This document shows, piece by piece, positions 1-8,083 of a stretch of 11,536 nt of DNA. The translations under genes were made by a program, and so were the position numbers. This stretch comes from Lactobacillales bacterium (GTDB lineage Bacteria; Bacillota; Bacilli; Lactobacillales; Vagococcaceae), in NCBI GenBank assembly GCA_015655485.1, contig JAATEZ010000120.1, positions 1 to 11,536 of the forward strand, given 5' to 3'. Under the pieces are notes generated by a model. The model had not been told where the DNA came from and did not search any database. It was given only the letters and a program-made list of their open reading frames with translations. How positions within the stretch are numbered: the stretch's first letter is position 1; each line of letters starts with the position of its first letter.

Positions 1-347
1 AAAACAATATCGGCTTTAAGAATCATTGTAACTGCTTTTTCTAAAATATCCTCAAAATCTTCATTGTTCACCTTTTTAAAAAAATCTTTGACAGGAATCG
101 TGATATCATAATTAGAGTTTGTGGTATCTTTTTTTTGCCGTTCTCCTTTAAGCTCATATTTCATTTCTGAGAAGCCTTCATAACCCATTTTATTGCAGAA
201 TCGTAAGATAGTCGTTGTAGAAACGTGGGCTGCATTAGCTAATTCTCGAATAGTCATCTTTTCAACTTTATGATTATTTGAAATAATATAATTATAAACA
301 ACCAACTCTAAATTATTTAATTCCCTAATTTTATCATAGTTGAACAT
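1..347 (-). CDS. RpiR/MurR-family transcriptional regulator, N-terminal part (partial)
   Basis: Begins at ATG 347 and stays open for 115 codons to the window edge, so only the N-terminus is seen. The product starts MFNYDKIRELNNLELVVYNY and carries an RpiR-type helix-turn-helix at about residues 30-60 (MTIRELANAAHVSTTTILRF, then CNKMGYEGFSEMKYEL), the usual hallmark of this family. The sugar-phosphate-binding SIS domain expected after about residue 110 would lie outside the window. A GGAGG sequence (minus strand, 357-361) sits about 9 bases before the ATG and supports this start. Family members repress or activate sugar and amino-sugar catabolic genes in response to a phosphosugar. The ligand and targets cannot be told from this fragment, because any partner genes would be downstream, beyond position 1. 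Confidence 0.85.
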   Translation of the reverse strand, partial: MFNYDKIRELNNLELVVYNYIISNNHKVEKMTIRELANAAHVSTTTILRFCNKMGYEGFSEMKYELKGERQKKDTTNSNYDITIPVKDFFKKVNNEDFEDILEKAVTMILKADIV

Positions 348-536
348 TTGATCCAGCCTCCGTTGCTTTATTGGTGTTAAATGAATGAACGAATCTTTTC
401 ATTGAAAAAGTAAAACATGATCTGCGCTATCACTCACCTATTTTTACACATTTGTCTTTATTTAGCAATTCCCGCAACTGAGTACAAATTCAAGTATGAA
501 AACTAGAATAATATTTGATCTAATGAATGGAATAAA

Positions 537-580
537 AATAAAGAAGTGATAAAGAGTACAAGCCCTCCCACTTCTTTATT
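537..580 (-). repeat. 12-bp perfect inverted repeat, possible weak terminator
   Basis: AATAAAGAAGTG (537-548) is the exact reverse complement of CACTTCTTTATT (569-580), with a 20-base loop. Read on the minus strand, the second arm runs into TTTTATT, so it could act as a second, weak terminator behind the ABC operon. The stem is AT-rich and the loop large, so this is uncertain. No gene on the plus strand would use it. Confidence 0.35.
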
Positions 581-638
581 CGCATATTCGCTAAAGCAAC
601 ATCATTCCTAACCGTCTTTTTTTACTCTGACTTGCATT

Positions 639-669
639 AAAAAAACTTCATTTGACTAAGTACAAATGA
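639..669 (-). terminator. Candidate Rho-independent terminator of the ABC exporter operon
   Basis: On the minus strand TCATTTG (669-663) pairs with CAAATGA (654-648) around an 8-base loop. The bases AG follow, then seven T (645-639). It lies about 75 bases downstream of the permease stop codon. The 7-bp stem is AT-rich and so weak; the T tract is the main support. Confidence 0.5.
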
Positions 670-743
670 CCGCCTGACCGATTCAGTCCGGTTTTCATTC
701 TTTCTAGATCCTTCCTGCAAAATCAACCCCTCATTCAATGCAG

Positions 744-1988
744 TTAATTTTTTTCATGTTTTAAAATCACTATTGATTTCTGCAATGATTTAACAAAACC
801 CTTCTCACTATAGACCAAAACATTGGTACTGTATAATTTTGCAGCAAAAATCAGCAGCAATATAGTAGCAGCAAGTGAAATTCCGATTGAAAGAAAAATC
901 CCTCCAGTAGAAACCACTCCCGCAGCAATCTGATAAAGCATGATAAAAGGAGATACAAACGGAACATAAGAGGCGATCGTCATAATGATATTTTCAGGGC
1001 TGCTTATCCCCAAAATGATCCCAATCATTAATCCTACCATAGATAAATAAGTAACTGGCTGGATCGCTTTGACTGAATCCTCTGCTTTGGAAACTAATGA
1101 GCCGCAAAGTGCCGCTAAACCTGAATAACCTAGAACTCCCAAAACAAAATAAATAAGATTATAGCCTACCAGACTGCGCAACAATTCTTTTATACTAATA
1201 AATTTGAAAAAGCTTTTTACAAAGGATAAATCTTTAACAAAATAATAGGCGATTCCTGCCATTAAACCATACAGCAGCATTTGGGTCAAGCAAACCAGCA
1301 AAACACCGATAATTTTCCCGAAGAATTGTACCTTGGCAGTAGAACTGGATAATAAGACCTCCATGATCCTGGTTCCTTTTTCAGAAGCTACTTCTGTTGC
1401 GATCACATTAGCATAAGAATAGATGATAAACCACATAAAGAATGCCACTGCCATTGCTCCAACGGTCATGATCATTGTTTTATTATCATCTTTTTGATTT
1501 ACACTGATTTTCTGACTTTCAAAAGGAACAGAGGTAAATAATTTACCCAGATCATCAGAAGAAAGGTTCAAAGAGACCGCTGTCAGGTTCATTTGCAGCT
1601 GGTTCAGCGTTGCAACCATAGCCGCAGTATCAATCCGTTCCCCTTTTGTATCTGTATAAAAAACGGCTGAAAGCTCCTGATTGTTATCTGAAACAAGAAG
1701 ATATCCTCCAATATTTTCTTGTTTGACTGCTTTTTTGGCCTCTTTTTCTGTCGTGATCTTCTCTTTGATGTCATATTTATTTTTTGTTCCATTCACTACC
1801 GCAGAACGAATTTCTGAATTTTCACTAACTACTGCGATGGCCGGGCTGTCAGCTACCTTGCTGCTGAAATACCCGGAGACCGCCATAATGCCCAGAAGAA
1901 AGAAGGGACCCAGGATCATCACAATAAAACTGACTGATTTGACATTGCGCTTATATGTTTCACCGATGACAACTCTCAACTTATTCAT
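744..1988 (-). CDS. ABC-2 type exporter permease (NatB/YhaP-like)
   Basis: Membrane subunit of an ABC exporter, 414 residues, close to the roughly 419 of Bacillus subtilis YhaP. One membrane helix lies near residues 16-41, followed by a large non-membrane segment of about 130 residues, then five or six hydrophobic helices to the C-terminus. Before the third helix stands EKGTRIMEVLLSS (from residue 203), the conserved cytoplasmic motif of ABC-2 permeases of this group. I chose ATG 1988 (MNKLRVVIG); a GTG at 1997 would add three residues. The start overlaps the end of the ATPase gene, so the two are translationally coupled and form one transporter. NatAB was described as a Na+ extrusion system, but relatives vary and the substrate here is unknown. 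Confidence 0.88.
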   Translation of the reverse strand: MNKLRVVIGETYKRNVKSVSFIVMILGPFFLLGIMAVSGYFSSKVADSPAIAVVSENSEIRSAVVNGTKNKYDIKEKITTEKEAKKAVKQENIGGYLLVSDNNQELSAVFYTDTKGERIDTAAMVATLNQLQMNLTAVSLNLSSDDLGKLFTSVPFESQKISVNQKDDNKTMIMTVGAMAVAFFMWFIIYSYANVIATEVASEKGTRIMEVLLSSSTAKVQFFGKIIGVLLVCLTQMLLYGLMAGIAYYFVKDLSFVKSFFKFISIKELLRSLVGYNLIYFVLGVLGYSGLAALCGSLVSKAEDSVKAIQPVTYLSMVGLMIGIILGISSPENIIMTIASYVPFVSPFIMLYQIAAGVVSTGGIFLSIGISLAATILLLIFAAKLYSTNVLVYSEKGFVKSLQKSIVILKHEKN

Positions 1989-2880
1989 TTTTTTCACCGG
2001 CTTTCCATTTAAATATTTCTTCTAAAGTTGGCGGCTGTTGACTAAAAACTGGGATATATCCTTGCGCTGTTGCTCGTTCAAAAATAACCTTTCCAACTTC
2101 AGGATTCGCCAATACCAATTCTTTTGTGTGATCCAGCCGATCCTGAACACGAATCACCCCTTCGATCGTCAGCAATTCTGCCGATGAAAGAAGCGACTCC
2201 AAAAATAATTTCGTGCGGCCAAAAGATTCACGAATAGTGTGAACACGTCCATCTAACACCATCTTTCCATCTTTTAACATGATCAAATGATCACAAATTT
2301 TTTCAACATTATCCATATTATGGCTAGAAAAAATAACTGCTGAACCTTGCTCCTTCAACTCAAGAATGCCATCATTCAGCAATTCCGCATTGACCGGATC
2401 CAAACCGCTAAACGGCTCGTCCAAAATGATCAGCCTGGGCTGATGGATCAAAGTTGCGATTAATTGCACCTTCTGCTGATTGCCCTTAGATAAGGATTGG
2501 ACTTTATCCGTTTTTTTTCCTTTCACTTCAAATTTTTCCATCCAAAAATCAATTTGAGGAATGATCTCTTTCTTGGTTTTCCCGCGTAACCGGGCAAAGT
2601 AAATCAAATGGTCTTCAATAGTCAGTTTGGGATAAAGTCCCCTTTCTTCGGGCAGATAGCCAATCGTATTATAATCCTTTTCACTCAAATGGTGCCCATT
2701 CCAGAGCACTTCCCCGGTATCAGCTGAAAGAAAATCAAGTATCAGCCGAAAGGTGGTTGTTTTGCCTGCGCCATTTTGACCAATCAAACCCAAAATTTTC
2801 CCATCAGGAATGCGAAACGACACTTGATCGACTGCCGTCACCCCTCCAAAGGTTTTTACCAAATTCTGAACCTCTAACAT
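1981..2880 (-). CDS. ABC exporter ATP-binding protein (NatA/YhaQ-like)
   Basis: ATPase subunit of 299 residues that would power the permease encoded just downstream. Visible motifs are Walker A GQNGAGKT (34-41), a Q-loop region YLPEERGLYP (75-84) with Glu where Gln is common, as in other members of this subfamily, signature LSKGNQQK (130-137), Walker B LIILDEP (150-156), D-loop SGLD (158-161) and the switch histidine H187. About 80 residues follow the ATPase fold, consistent with the DUF4162-like tail of the YhaQ group; B. subtilis YhaQ has about 298 residues. A strong AGGAGG lies 8 bases before ATG 2880. It is the first gene of the operon; no promoter could be called in the 70 bases upstream. 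Confidence 0.92.
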   Translation of the reverse strand: MLEVQNLVKTFGGVTAVDQVSFRIPDGKILGLIGQNGAGKTTTFRLILDFLSADTGEVLWNGHHLSEKDYNTIGYLPEERGLYPKLTIEDHLIYFARLRGKTKKEIIPQIDFWMEKFEVKGKKTDKVQSLSKGNQQKVQLIATLIHQPRLIILDEPFSGLDPVNAELLNDGILELKEQGSAVIFSSHNMDNVEKICDHLIMLKDGKMVLDGRVHTIRESFGRTKLFLESLLSSAELLTIEGVIRVQDRLDHTKELVLANPEVGKVIFERATAQGYIPVFSQQPPTLEEIFKWKAGEKNE

Positions 2881-2950
2881 TTTTTGATCCTCCTATTTCT
2901 TTTTTTACATAAAACTAATTTGTTTATTTAAATTCACTGATCCGTCCCAA

Positions 2951-3781
2951 CTAGAGTAATTGAAAAATTTCAAAAATATATACCAAAATAATGGCTTCTG
3001 CATATCTCCATCCCGCTGCCACAATCATCCCCAAAAGGACTTTGATTGGTTTGGATTGTTTCTTGACATAAACTTCCGGAAATCTATAAGTCCGGTTTTT
3101 TTAGGATGGTATTCTTTCCTAAAGCTCATTAAAAGCAAACAGATAAATCATAAACATTCAACTAATCACATATAGTGAATCGTTAGCACAGCCGGATAAA
3201 ATAAGAAGTTTTTTATTTAAAATCAACAGTACCCGAACAATCAGGAATAGAATGAATTTATTTTTTGATCATCGACCGCCAGCGTAATAAGCAACAGCAT
3301 ACTTGCACACTTTGCAATCCTCTTTTTCAAACCAGTAAGTTAAGCCGAGACTGCTCATTAAAAAAAAGCCAGGCGCGAGCATCCTCCCGTTTCATCCGAA
3401 TGATATTCCATTCGAATGGAAAAGCCAGCCCATTACTAAACACATACTTTTTTCCCTTAACTTTCCATGTGATACTCCTCCATAAGCTGTCCACCTACTT
3501 GATAGAAAATTTTTCGCCGCTGAAAATCTTGTTTTAAAACTGCTTCTCCCTTTGATAGGACTTGATAAATTTTTTACGTTCCGTATTTTTATAAATTGAA
3601 TGGCCTACCTGTGCTTCGGTTGTATGAGTACCAGTAAAATCAAATAGATGGAATCTGTCAGCGCTTCATCCGTAGAAATGCTTCTACTATATTATTAGCA
3701 GGTATATCTGGTATATCTGTTAATAATATAATAATATATTCCCGTTTTTTTATAAAGCCTTTTTTGGAAAGGGAAAATCAT
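2951..3781 (-). pseudogene. Possible decayed gene of unknown function (fragments in several frames)
   Basis: The 960 bases between the ABC operon and dltD contain no intact gene, but the minus strand carries protein-like pieces in shifting frames. They include a segment at about 3537-3665 (FDFTGTHTTEAQVGHSIYKN), one at 3330-3494 (KGKKYVFSNGLAFPFEWNII), and a hydrophobic C-terminal piece ending at the TAG at 2951-2953 (IKVLLGMIVAAGWRYAEAII). Frame changes fall at or near A/T homopolymer runs and stops separate the pieces, as expected for a decayed coding region of roughly 270 codons. The evidence is weak: in DNA this AT-rich, open stretches of 40-55 codons arise by chance, and a 90-codon stretch is open on the opposite strand. 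I do not recognise the family. An upstream ATG at 3781 has no convincing ribosome binding site. Confidence 0.28.
3688..3730 (+). repeat. 43-nt near-perfect hairpin with 3-base loop
   Basis: TATATTATTA (3688-3697) pairs with TAATAATATA (3721-3730). Pairing continues inward through CAG (3699-3701)/CTG (3717-3719) and TATA (3703-3706)/TATA (3712-3715) to a 3-base loop at 3708-3710, giving 20 pairs. Three of these (3698/3720, 3702/3716, 3707/3711) are G-U pairs only if the plus strand is the RNA; on the minus strand they are A-C mismatches. The inner part also contains a 9-base tandem repeat, GTATATCTG twice (3702-3710 and 3711-3719). A run of seven T starts at 3745, 14 bases past the stem, too far for a standard terminator. 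The function is unknown. Confidence 0.6.
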
Positions 3782-3801
3782 TTTATGGCCATCAGCAAGT
3801 A

Positions 3802-3834
3802 AAAGTGACCGGGAAACAATATTCCGGCCACTTT
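3802..3834 (-). terminator. Rho-independent terminator of the dlt operon
   Basis: AAAGTGGCCGG and CCGGTCACTTT (minus strand, 3834-3824 and 3812-3802) form an 11-bp stem with one G-U pair around an 11-base loop. It begins 9 bases after the dltD stop and its lower stem ends in a run of T (CACTTTTACTT). Position and GC-rich core fit termination of the dlt transcript. Confidence 0.8.
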
Positions 3835-3843
3835 AAAAACAAG

Positions 3844-5097
3844 CTATCCATTCTTTTTTTGCTGCCACTCCTTAGAATAATAATACGGATCTATTCTATA
3901 TCGGGGAACATTCTCATGTTCTAAAAAAATTTGGACATTTTGATCTAAGGCCAGCCAACCGCGCCAGCCAAGATGAATAGTGTCTTCCATAAAATATTTT
4001 TCTTTTCCTTTATCAGAGAAATCAACTACGTTATTAAATCCCTGACTGGTCAGCTGTTGCTTGATCTTTGCTGAAAACTCCGCCAACATAGGCGCTGATA
4101 GTCCAGTATAATTTGACCATCTTTCATTCACGGGTGGAATAACAAACAGAACATCCATCTTCTTTTTTGCTATCTCATCCAATACTAATTGGAAATCAGA
4201 AAATTCTGGTGAACTGCGATAATCAAAAGTTTGTTGTGACCCTGCTAATTCTTTCAATCGTCTATGGATCTTTTCATTATAAAAATGATTATTAATATCA
4301 AAATCATTGTCACTGCTTGCTTTTTCTCCTTGTTGATCAGCGACACGTTCCAATCTGGAAAGATCATAGGTCGCCGGTAATTTTTTCTCTTCAGTTTCGA
4401 CCTTATCCTTGCGGCTGATAAGATTGAAACGACTAAAAAAATCATCCTCTCTAGATAAAAAATTTATCTGGATCTGGCAGATAAATTTTTGCCGTTTGGT
4501 CAGAGGTTCACCTGCTGCGATCCGGACCAGCATCTTCTTTGTGCTTTCCTCTTCTTGAGAAAAAGAAAGCTGCAGCAATCTCTTGGCACAGTATTTTGAG
4601 CTATCGTCAGGTTTCTCTGTTTGACTCAACCACTGATAGACTTGTAAAGGAGAATAATAATGAGCAAACATCCCTCTGCTCACACCATTGGAAACAAACC
4701 ACTGCGGTGAAAGAATAAAAACAATTTTTTTCCCTTCAGCCGCTCCTCCCATTGATTGTAAACTCAAAAAATGGGTCAACGATTGCGTTCCCGCACTGCC
4801 TAAAAGAAAAGGCTGGTAAGGGCGATGATACTTATTCGCTAAGACGGAGGGATGAAAACTGTCCATACGAGTCAATTCGGATGAGCCGAAAAAAGGCAGA
4901 TAGTGTATATTTCCCACTGCTTGATTTTTTATGGTATCTCCTTTTAAGATTTCTAGAGACATCGAAGTAGCCGCTTCTGTTAATTTTTTATCACTCAACT
5001 TGCCAAAATGAAAAGGAGCTAAAAATAAAATTGCAAAAATAACGAGAGCCGTTAGAAAAGGTCCAACTGCTTTTACCACATTTTTCCTGAAACTCAT
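3844..5097 (-). CDS. dltD: D-alanyl transfer protein DltD
   Basis: DltD (417 residues) is a membrane-anchored, extracellular SGNH-like enzyme needed for D-alanylation of teichoic acids. After a short basic start (MSFRKNVVK) one membrane helix at about 11-30 anchors the protein. Catalytic-type motifs are visible: GSSEL (Ser72/Ser73), in the position of the nucleophile, and DTIH (Asp372, His375), the DxxH pair of the family. ATG 5097 was chosen because it forms an ATGA overlap with the dltC stop and follows AAGGA at good spacing; the longer reading from 5145 would begin well inside dltC. It is the last gene of the operon, and a terminator follows immediately. The length is normal for the family. 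Confidence 0.96.
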   Translation of the reverse strand: MSFRKNVVKAVGPFLTALVIFAILFLAPFHFGKLSDKKLTEAATSMSLEILKGDTIKNQAVGNIHYLPFFGSSELTRMDSFHPSVLANKYHRPYQPFLLGSAGTQSLTHFLSLQSMGGAAEGKKIVFILSPQWFVSNGVSRGMFAHYYSPLQVYQWLSQTEKPDDSSKYCAKRLLQLSFSQEEESTKKMLVRIAAGEPLTKRQKFICQIQINFLSREDDFFSRFNLISRKDKVETEEKKLPATYDLSRLERVADQQGEKASSDNDFDINNHFYNEKIHRRLKELAGSQQTFDYRSSPEFSDFQLVLDEIAKKKMDVLFVIPPVNERWSNYTGLSAPMLAEFSAKIKQQLTSQGFNNVVDFSDKGKEKYFMEDTIHLGWRGWLALDQNVQIFLEHENVPRYRIDPYYYSKEWQQKKNG

Positions 5098-5327
5098 CCT
5101 TGTGAATCCTTTAATTGTTGTATTATTTTTCTTGGGGTCGACCATTGCTTTCGGTCAAATTCTGATACTGGGATCGAAATTTGAAAATGATCCTCTAATT
5201 CTACTAAAAGTTGAATCGTTCCCAGAGAATCCAGTAAATTTTCCGCAAAAATATCGATATCCAAGTTATTTTTCACTTCATCAGTCCCCGTTATTTCTTC
5301 TAAAATTGTTAATACTTCTTCGTTCAT
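5094..5327 (-). CDS. dltC: D-alanyl carrier protein DltC
   Basis: Small acyl-carrier-like protein (77 residues, usual length 78-80) that carries D-alanine as a thioester on a 4'-phosphopantetheine arm. The attachment serine is Ser34 in ENLLDSLGTIQLLVELEDHF, matching the DSL/DSM site of DltC. The protein is acidic and helical. ATG 5327 is preceded by AAAGGGGA at 7 bases; an in-frame ATG at 5354 upstream would include that site in the coding sequence and is less likely. DltC is loaded by DltA and hands D-alanine to the DltB/DltD side of the membrane. The gene starts 38 bases after dltB and overlaps dltD by 4 bases. Confidence 0.96.
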   Translation of the reverse strand: MNEEVLTILEEITGTDEVKNNLDIDIFAENLLDSLGTIQLLVELEDHFQISIPVSEFDRKQWSTPRKIIQQLKDSQG

Positions 5328-5365
5328 GGATAATTCCCCTTTTCTAGTGATCATTATTCTGTTTT

Positions 5366-6562
5366 TTAGTGAAGCGATTTAAAGAATGTGTCAAGAAATC
5401 CTGAAAAAATTAAAAAACTCAAACAAACTGCATGGAAAGTCAATCCAACGGCCAAAAATTTGGTCCATCGGCTGCTTGGGATCTTCGCTTGATGTTTCCG
5501 CTTAAAGCGTGTCCATCTATCGGTCAGAATGATGAGACCTGCGTGATAAAGCCCATAGACCAAATAGTACCAAGTGAGTCCATGCCAAGCTCCCATCAAG
5601 AGAAATAACCCCAGATAGCCTGCATAGGAAGCTGTCACACGACTCTTAAAAATCTTTTTTTTAATTAAAGTAAAGACTAAACGCATATAGACGTAATCTC
5701 TAAACCAAAAAGACAAAGACATGTGCCAGCGATTCCAGAAATCCTTGATATTGACACTTAAAAACGGTTTATTAAAGTTAACAGGAGTCGCATAGCCCAT
5801 CAGATAACTAGTCCCGACCGCAAAAAGACTATATCCGGCAAAGTCAAAAAATAGATACATACTATAAACATACATATAGAATAATAAATTTATGGAAAAT
5901 CCCCGCTCAGCCAGCGCTGCTGAAGCAACAAATGGTAAGAGTTGTTTCCCCAATAAATAGCCCAAAATAAATTTATACAAAAATCCGAGAAAAATCATCT
6001 GGATTCCCTTACCTAAAAGCCCCACATACTCAAACCTTTCTGGAACATTTTCTAGGTCTCCGACAAATCTGCGATAACGATCGATTGGTCCCGATGAGAT
6101 CGTTGGAAAGAAAAGCAGGAACTGCAGAAAATAACTTATTTTATATTCTTTGATCACTCCATCATGGATTTCCATGACTACCTGTACCGACTTAAAGGTC
6201 AAATATGAAATACCCAAAAATCCAATAAACGAGATCCCGCCAGTCACAAGTGGTGTCACTTTGACTATGATCAAAGGTAAAATCGCCAGCAGAACAGCAC
6301 TATAAAAGAATAATTGTCCTCTTTTTTGGTTGAACCAAAAAAAAGTCGAGACCAGTGCTATTTGCCAAACTATATAGAAAATCAAGGCGATTCCCTGGCT
6401 TTTATTGTTTCCTCCAAAGCTGAGGATCAGAAAGAAAAAGGTCAGCAAATTTTGATACCACATGCTCCTTTTTCCCTCCAACAAGCGAAGGATCAAAGGC
6501 AGCAGCAGAATAATCAAAAGGATAAAATAGTACGGAGTCTCATAGGGAGATAGTGACTTCAT
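5366..6562 (-). CDS. dltB: D-alanyl transfer membrane protein DltB (MBOAT family)
   Basis: Polytopic membrane protein of 398 residues with about eleven hydrophobic helices, belonging to the membrane-bound O-acyltransferases. It takes D-alanine from DltC on the cytoplasmic side for transfer to the outer face. Family motifs are present: FWNRWHMSLSFWFRDYVYM with His280, and GAWHGLTWYYLVYGLYHAGL with His327, the two conserved histidines of MBOAT proteins. ATG 6562 overlaps the dltA stop by four bases (ATGA), with AGGGTG about 8 bases upstream, so it is translationally coupled to dltA. The length is typical (about 400), and nothing appears truncated. Confidence 0.96.
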   Translation of the reverse strand: MKSLSPYETPYYFILLIILLLPLILRLLEGKRSMWYQNLLTFFFLILSFGGNNKSQGIALIFYIVWQIALVSTFFWFNQKRGQLFFYSAVLLAILPLIIVKVTPLVTGGISFIGFLGISYLTFKSVQVVMEIHDGVIKEYKISYFLQFLLFFPTISSGPIDRYRRFVGDLENVPERFEYVGLLGKGIQMIFLGFLYKFILGYLLGKQLLPFVASAALAERGFSINLLFYMYVYSMYLFFDFAGYSLFAVGTSYLMGYATPVNFNKPFLSVNIKDFWNRWHMSLSFWFRDYVYMRLVFTLIKKKIFKSRVTASYAGYLGLFLLMGAWHGLTWYYLVYGLYHAGLIILTDRWTRFKRKHQAKIPSSRWTKFLAVGLTFHAVCLSFLIFSGFLDTFFKSLH

Positions 6563-8067
6563 AAGACATTCACCCTATTTATGAGCCGCTTGCGATCAAT
6601 TTTCCCATTGGATGATAAAGGCATCGCATCAAGATATTCGAATTTTTGCGGGATCATATACGCCATTATTTTTTTCTGCAACTCTAATTTTATTTTTCTG
6701 GTCAATGGATAACCCTGGTCAATATTCAGAGGAGCCGGAACAATAAAAGCCACAAGCTGTACTACTTTGCCCGCTTGACTTTTCGGGACCACTATCGCTG
6801 ATTTTACAAAGGACACTGCTGTTAAATGCCGTTCAATCTCTTCTAACTCCATGCGATAGCCATGTAATTTCACTTGAAAATCAGTTCTTCCCTGATAAAA
6901 AAACAAATCCCCCACCTGAGTTGCCAAATCTCCGGTATGATACGCCGGCTGATGTCTATAAATGGAAAAAGCTTCTGAGTTTTTTTGCGGAGCATTCAAA
7001 TATCCCTTTGAAACACTTGGACCGCAAATCACCAGTTCTCCCGTTTCTCCCGGTTTCAAAATTTCCCCCTGCTCATCCATTAGTAAAATTTTTGTACCGC
7101 TTTTAGCATAACCAATCGGAAGCTGCTCGTATTGTTGTAAAATAGATCGTGTGATCTCGATTTGAGTGACTGCGACTGTAGTTTCTGTCGGTCCGTATAA
7201 ATTAAAAAATCTTGCTTCAGGGAATCTAGAAAAAAGTTTTTCCACAGTCTTTTTTGTCAAGACTTCGCCGCAAAAAAGAAAATGAGTCAATCTTGGATGG
7301 TTCAAACCATTAAATTCCGGATCCATCAAACACAAATCAATAAAAGAAGGGGTCGATACCCAGACATTCACGGTCAAACCAGCGAGTTTTTGGTACAGAT
7401 TTTTAAAGTCAGATACTTCTTCTTTGAACAAAGGCTCCAGTTCTCCTCCTGAAAATAAAGCAGGATAGATATCCATGACAGACAAATCAAACGAATAAGG
7501 TGCTTGAGAAAGATAGCTCCATCCTGATTTCAGACCAAAGTCTGTGCCGATCCATTTCGTAAAGCTGACCAAATTATCATGACTGATCTGCACTCCCTTG
7601 GGATCTCCTGTGGTCCCTGAAGTAAAAATGATATAAAAATTTTGATTTCCTCTTACTGCCCAATCCCGTTGACATTTTTGACCTTTCTTAAAAATATTTC
7701 TTAGAGAATCAGCGGAATAAATGATTTCATCCGGATTATTAAAAGGCCATTCTGCTACCGCCAGCACAATTTGAACTTTGGCTGTCTGTTTAATTTTAGC
7801 GATCCTCTCTGCTGGAGTTCCACTCTCTATCGGAATATAAGCGGTCCCTGCTTTCGCGCAAGCTAAAAAGCAGACGATCATTTCAAACTCTGATCCGCCA
7901 TAGACAATAATTGGCCGGTCGAGATCGCTTTCTGCTTTAAGGCTCGCCGCTAAAGAATCTGAGAATTTCTTTAAATCCCTATACGTATAGGTTTGCCGAC
8001 CATTTTTATAGCAAATTTTTTCAGGATCATTTATGGCCCAAGAATCAATTCTTGCCGTAATATTCAT
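6559..8067 (-). CDS. dltA: D-alanine--D-alanyl carrier protein ligase DltA
   Basis: Cytoplasmic adenylate-forming enzyme (502 residues) that activates D-alanine with ATP and loads it onto DltC. Motifs of the family are clear: the phosphate loop TSGTTGDPKG (149-158), NLYGPTET (289-296), YHTGDL near 397, a GRTDFQVKLHGYRMELEEIE hinge region, and the C-terminal catalytic Lys489 in SSNGKIDR. ATG 8067 follows AAAGGAG at about 8 bases; the longer reading from 8115 would start inside dltX and skip this site. The length matches other DltA proteins (about 500-510). It starts 16 bases after the dltX stop and is followed, with overlap, by dltB. Confidence 0.97.
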   Translation of the reverse strand: MNITARIDSWAINDPEKICYKNGRQTYTYRDLKKFSDSLAASLKAESDLDRPIIVYGGSEFEMIVCFLACAKAGTAYIPIESGTPAERIAKIKQTAKVQIVLAVAEWPFNNPDEIIYSADSLRNIFKKGQKCQRDWAVRGNQNFYIIFTSGTTGDPKGVQISHDNLVSFTKWIGTDFGLKSGWSYLSQAPYSFDLSVMDIYPALFSGGELEPLFKEEVSDFKNLYQKLAGLTVNVWVSTPSFIDLCLMDPEFNGLNHPRLTHFLFCGEVLTKKTVEKLFSRFPEARFFNLYGPTETTVAVTQIEITRSILQQYEQLPIGYAKSGTKILLMDEQGEILKPGETGELVICGPSVSKGYLNAPQKNSEAFSIYRHQPAYHTGDLATQVGDLFFYQGRTDFQVKLHGYRMELEEIERHLTAVSFVKSAIVVPKSQAGKVVQLVAFIVPAPLNIDQGYPLTRKIKLELQKKIMAYMIPQKFEYLDAMPLSSNGKIDRKRLINRVNVL

Positions 8068-8083
8068 TGTAGACACTCCTTTT

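Larger units (their letters stand above)
348..743. other. Intergenic region between the regulator and the ABC exporter operon
   Basis: About 400 AT-rich bases with no convincing gene on either strand. It should hold the promoter of the RpiR-type gene, but no -35/-10 pair is clear enough to call. It contains a candidate terminator (639-669) and a 12-bp inverted repeat (537-580), described separately. A 9-base word, AGTACAAAT, occurs twice in direct orientation (481-489 and 659-667), the second copy overlapping the candidate terminator; this may be chance. Confidence 0.5.

Noticed and set aside
648..698. 16-residue minus-strand peptide (MKTGLNRSGGHLYLVK) with AGGAAGG upstream
   Set aside because: Ribosome site spacing is long, the frame runs into the candidate terminator, and nothing supports translation.
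2960..3175. 71-codon open frame on the plus strand
   Set aside because: TTG start without a ribosome binding site, no recognisable domain, and it overlaps the possible minus-strand remnant; most likely chance in AT-rich DNA.
3265..3537. 90-codon open frame on the plus strand
   Set aside because: TTG start, no ribosome binding site, no membrane or domain pattern that makes sense; not enough to call a gene, though its length also weakens the pseudogene reading of the other strand.
3844..5145. Longer 433-residue form of DltD
   Set aside because: Would begin 52 bases inside dltC; ATG 5097 has an ATGA overlap, a ribosome site and the expected N-terminal anchor.
5102..5347. 81-codon plus-strand frame opposite dltC and the dltD start
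   Set aside because: Shadow of strongly supported minus-strand genes.
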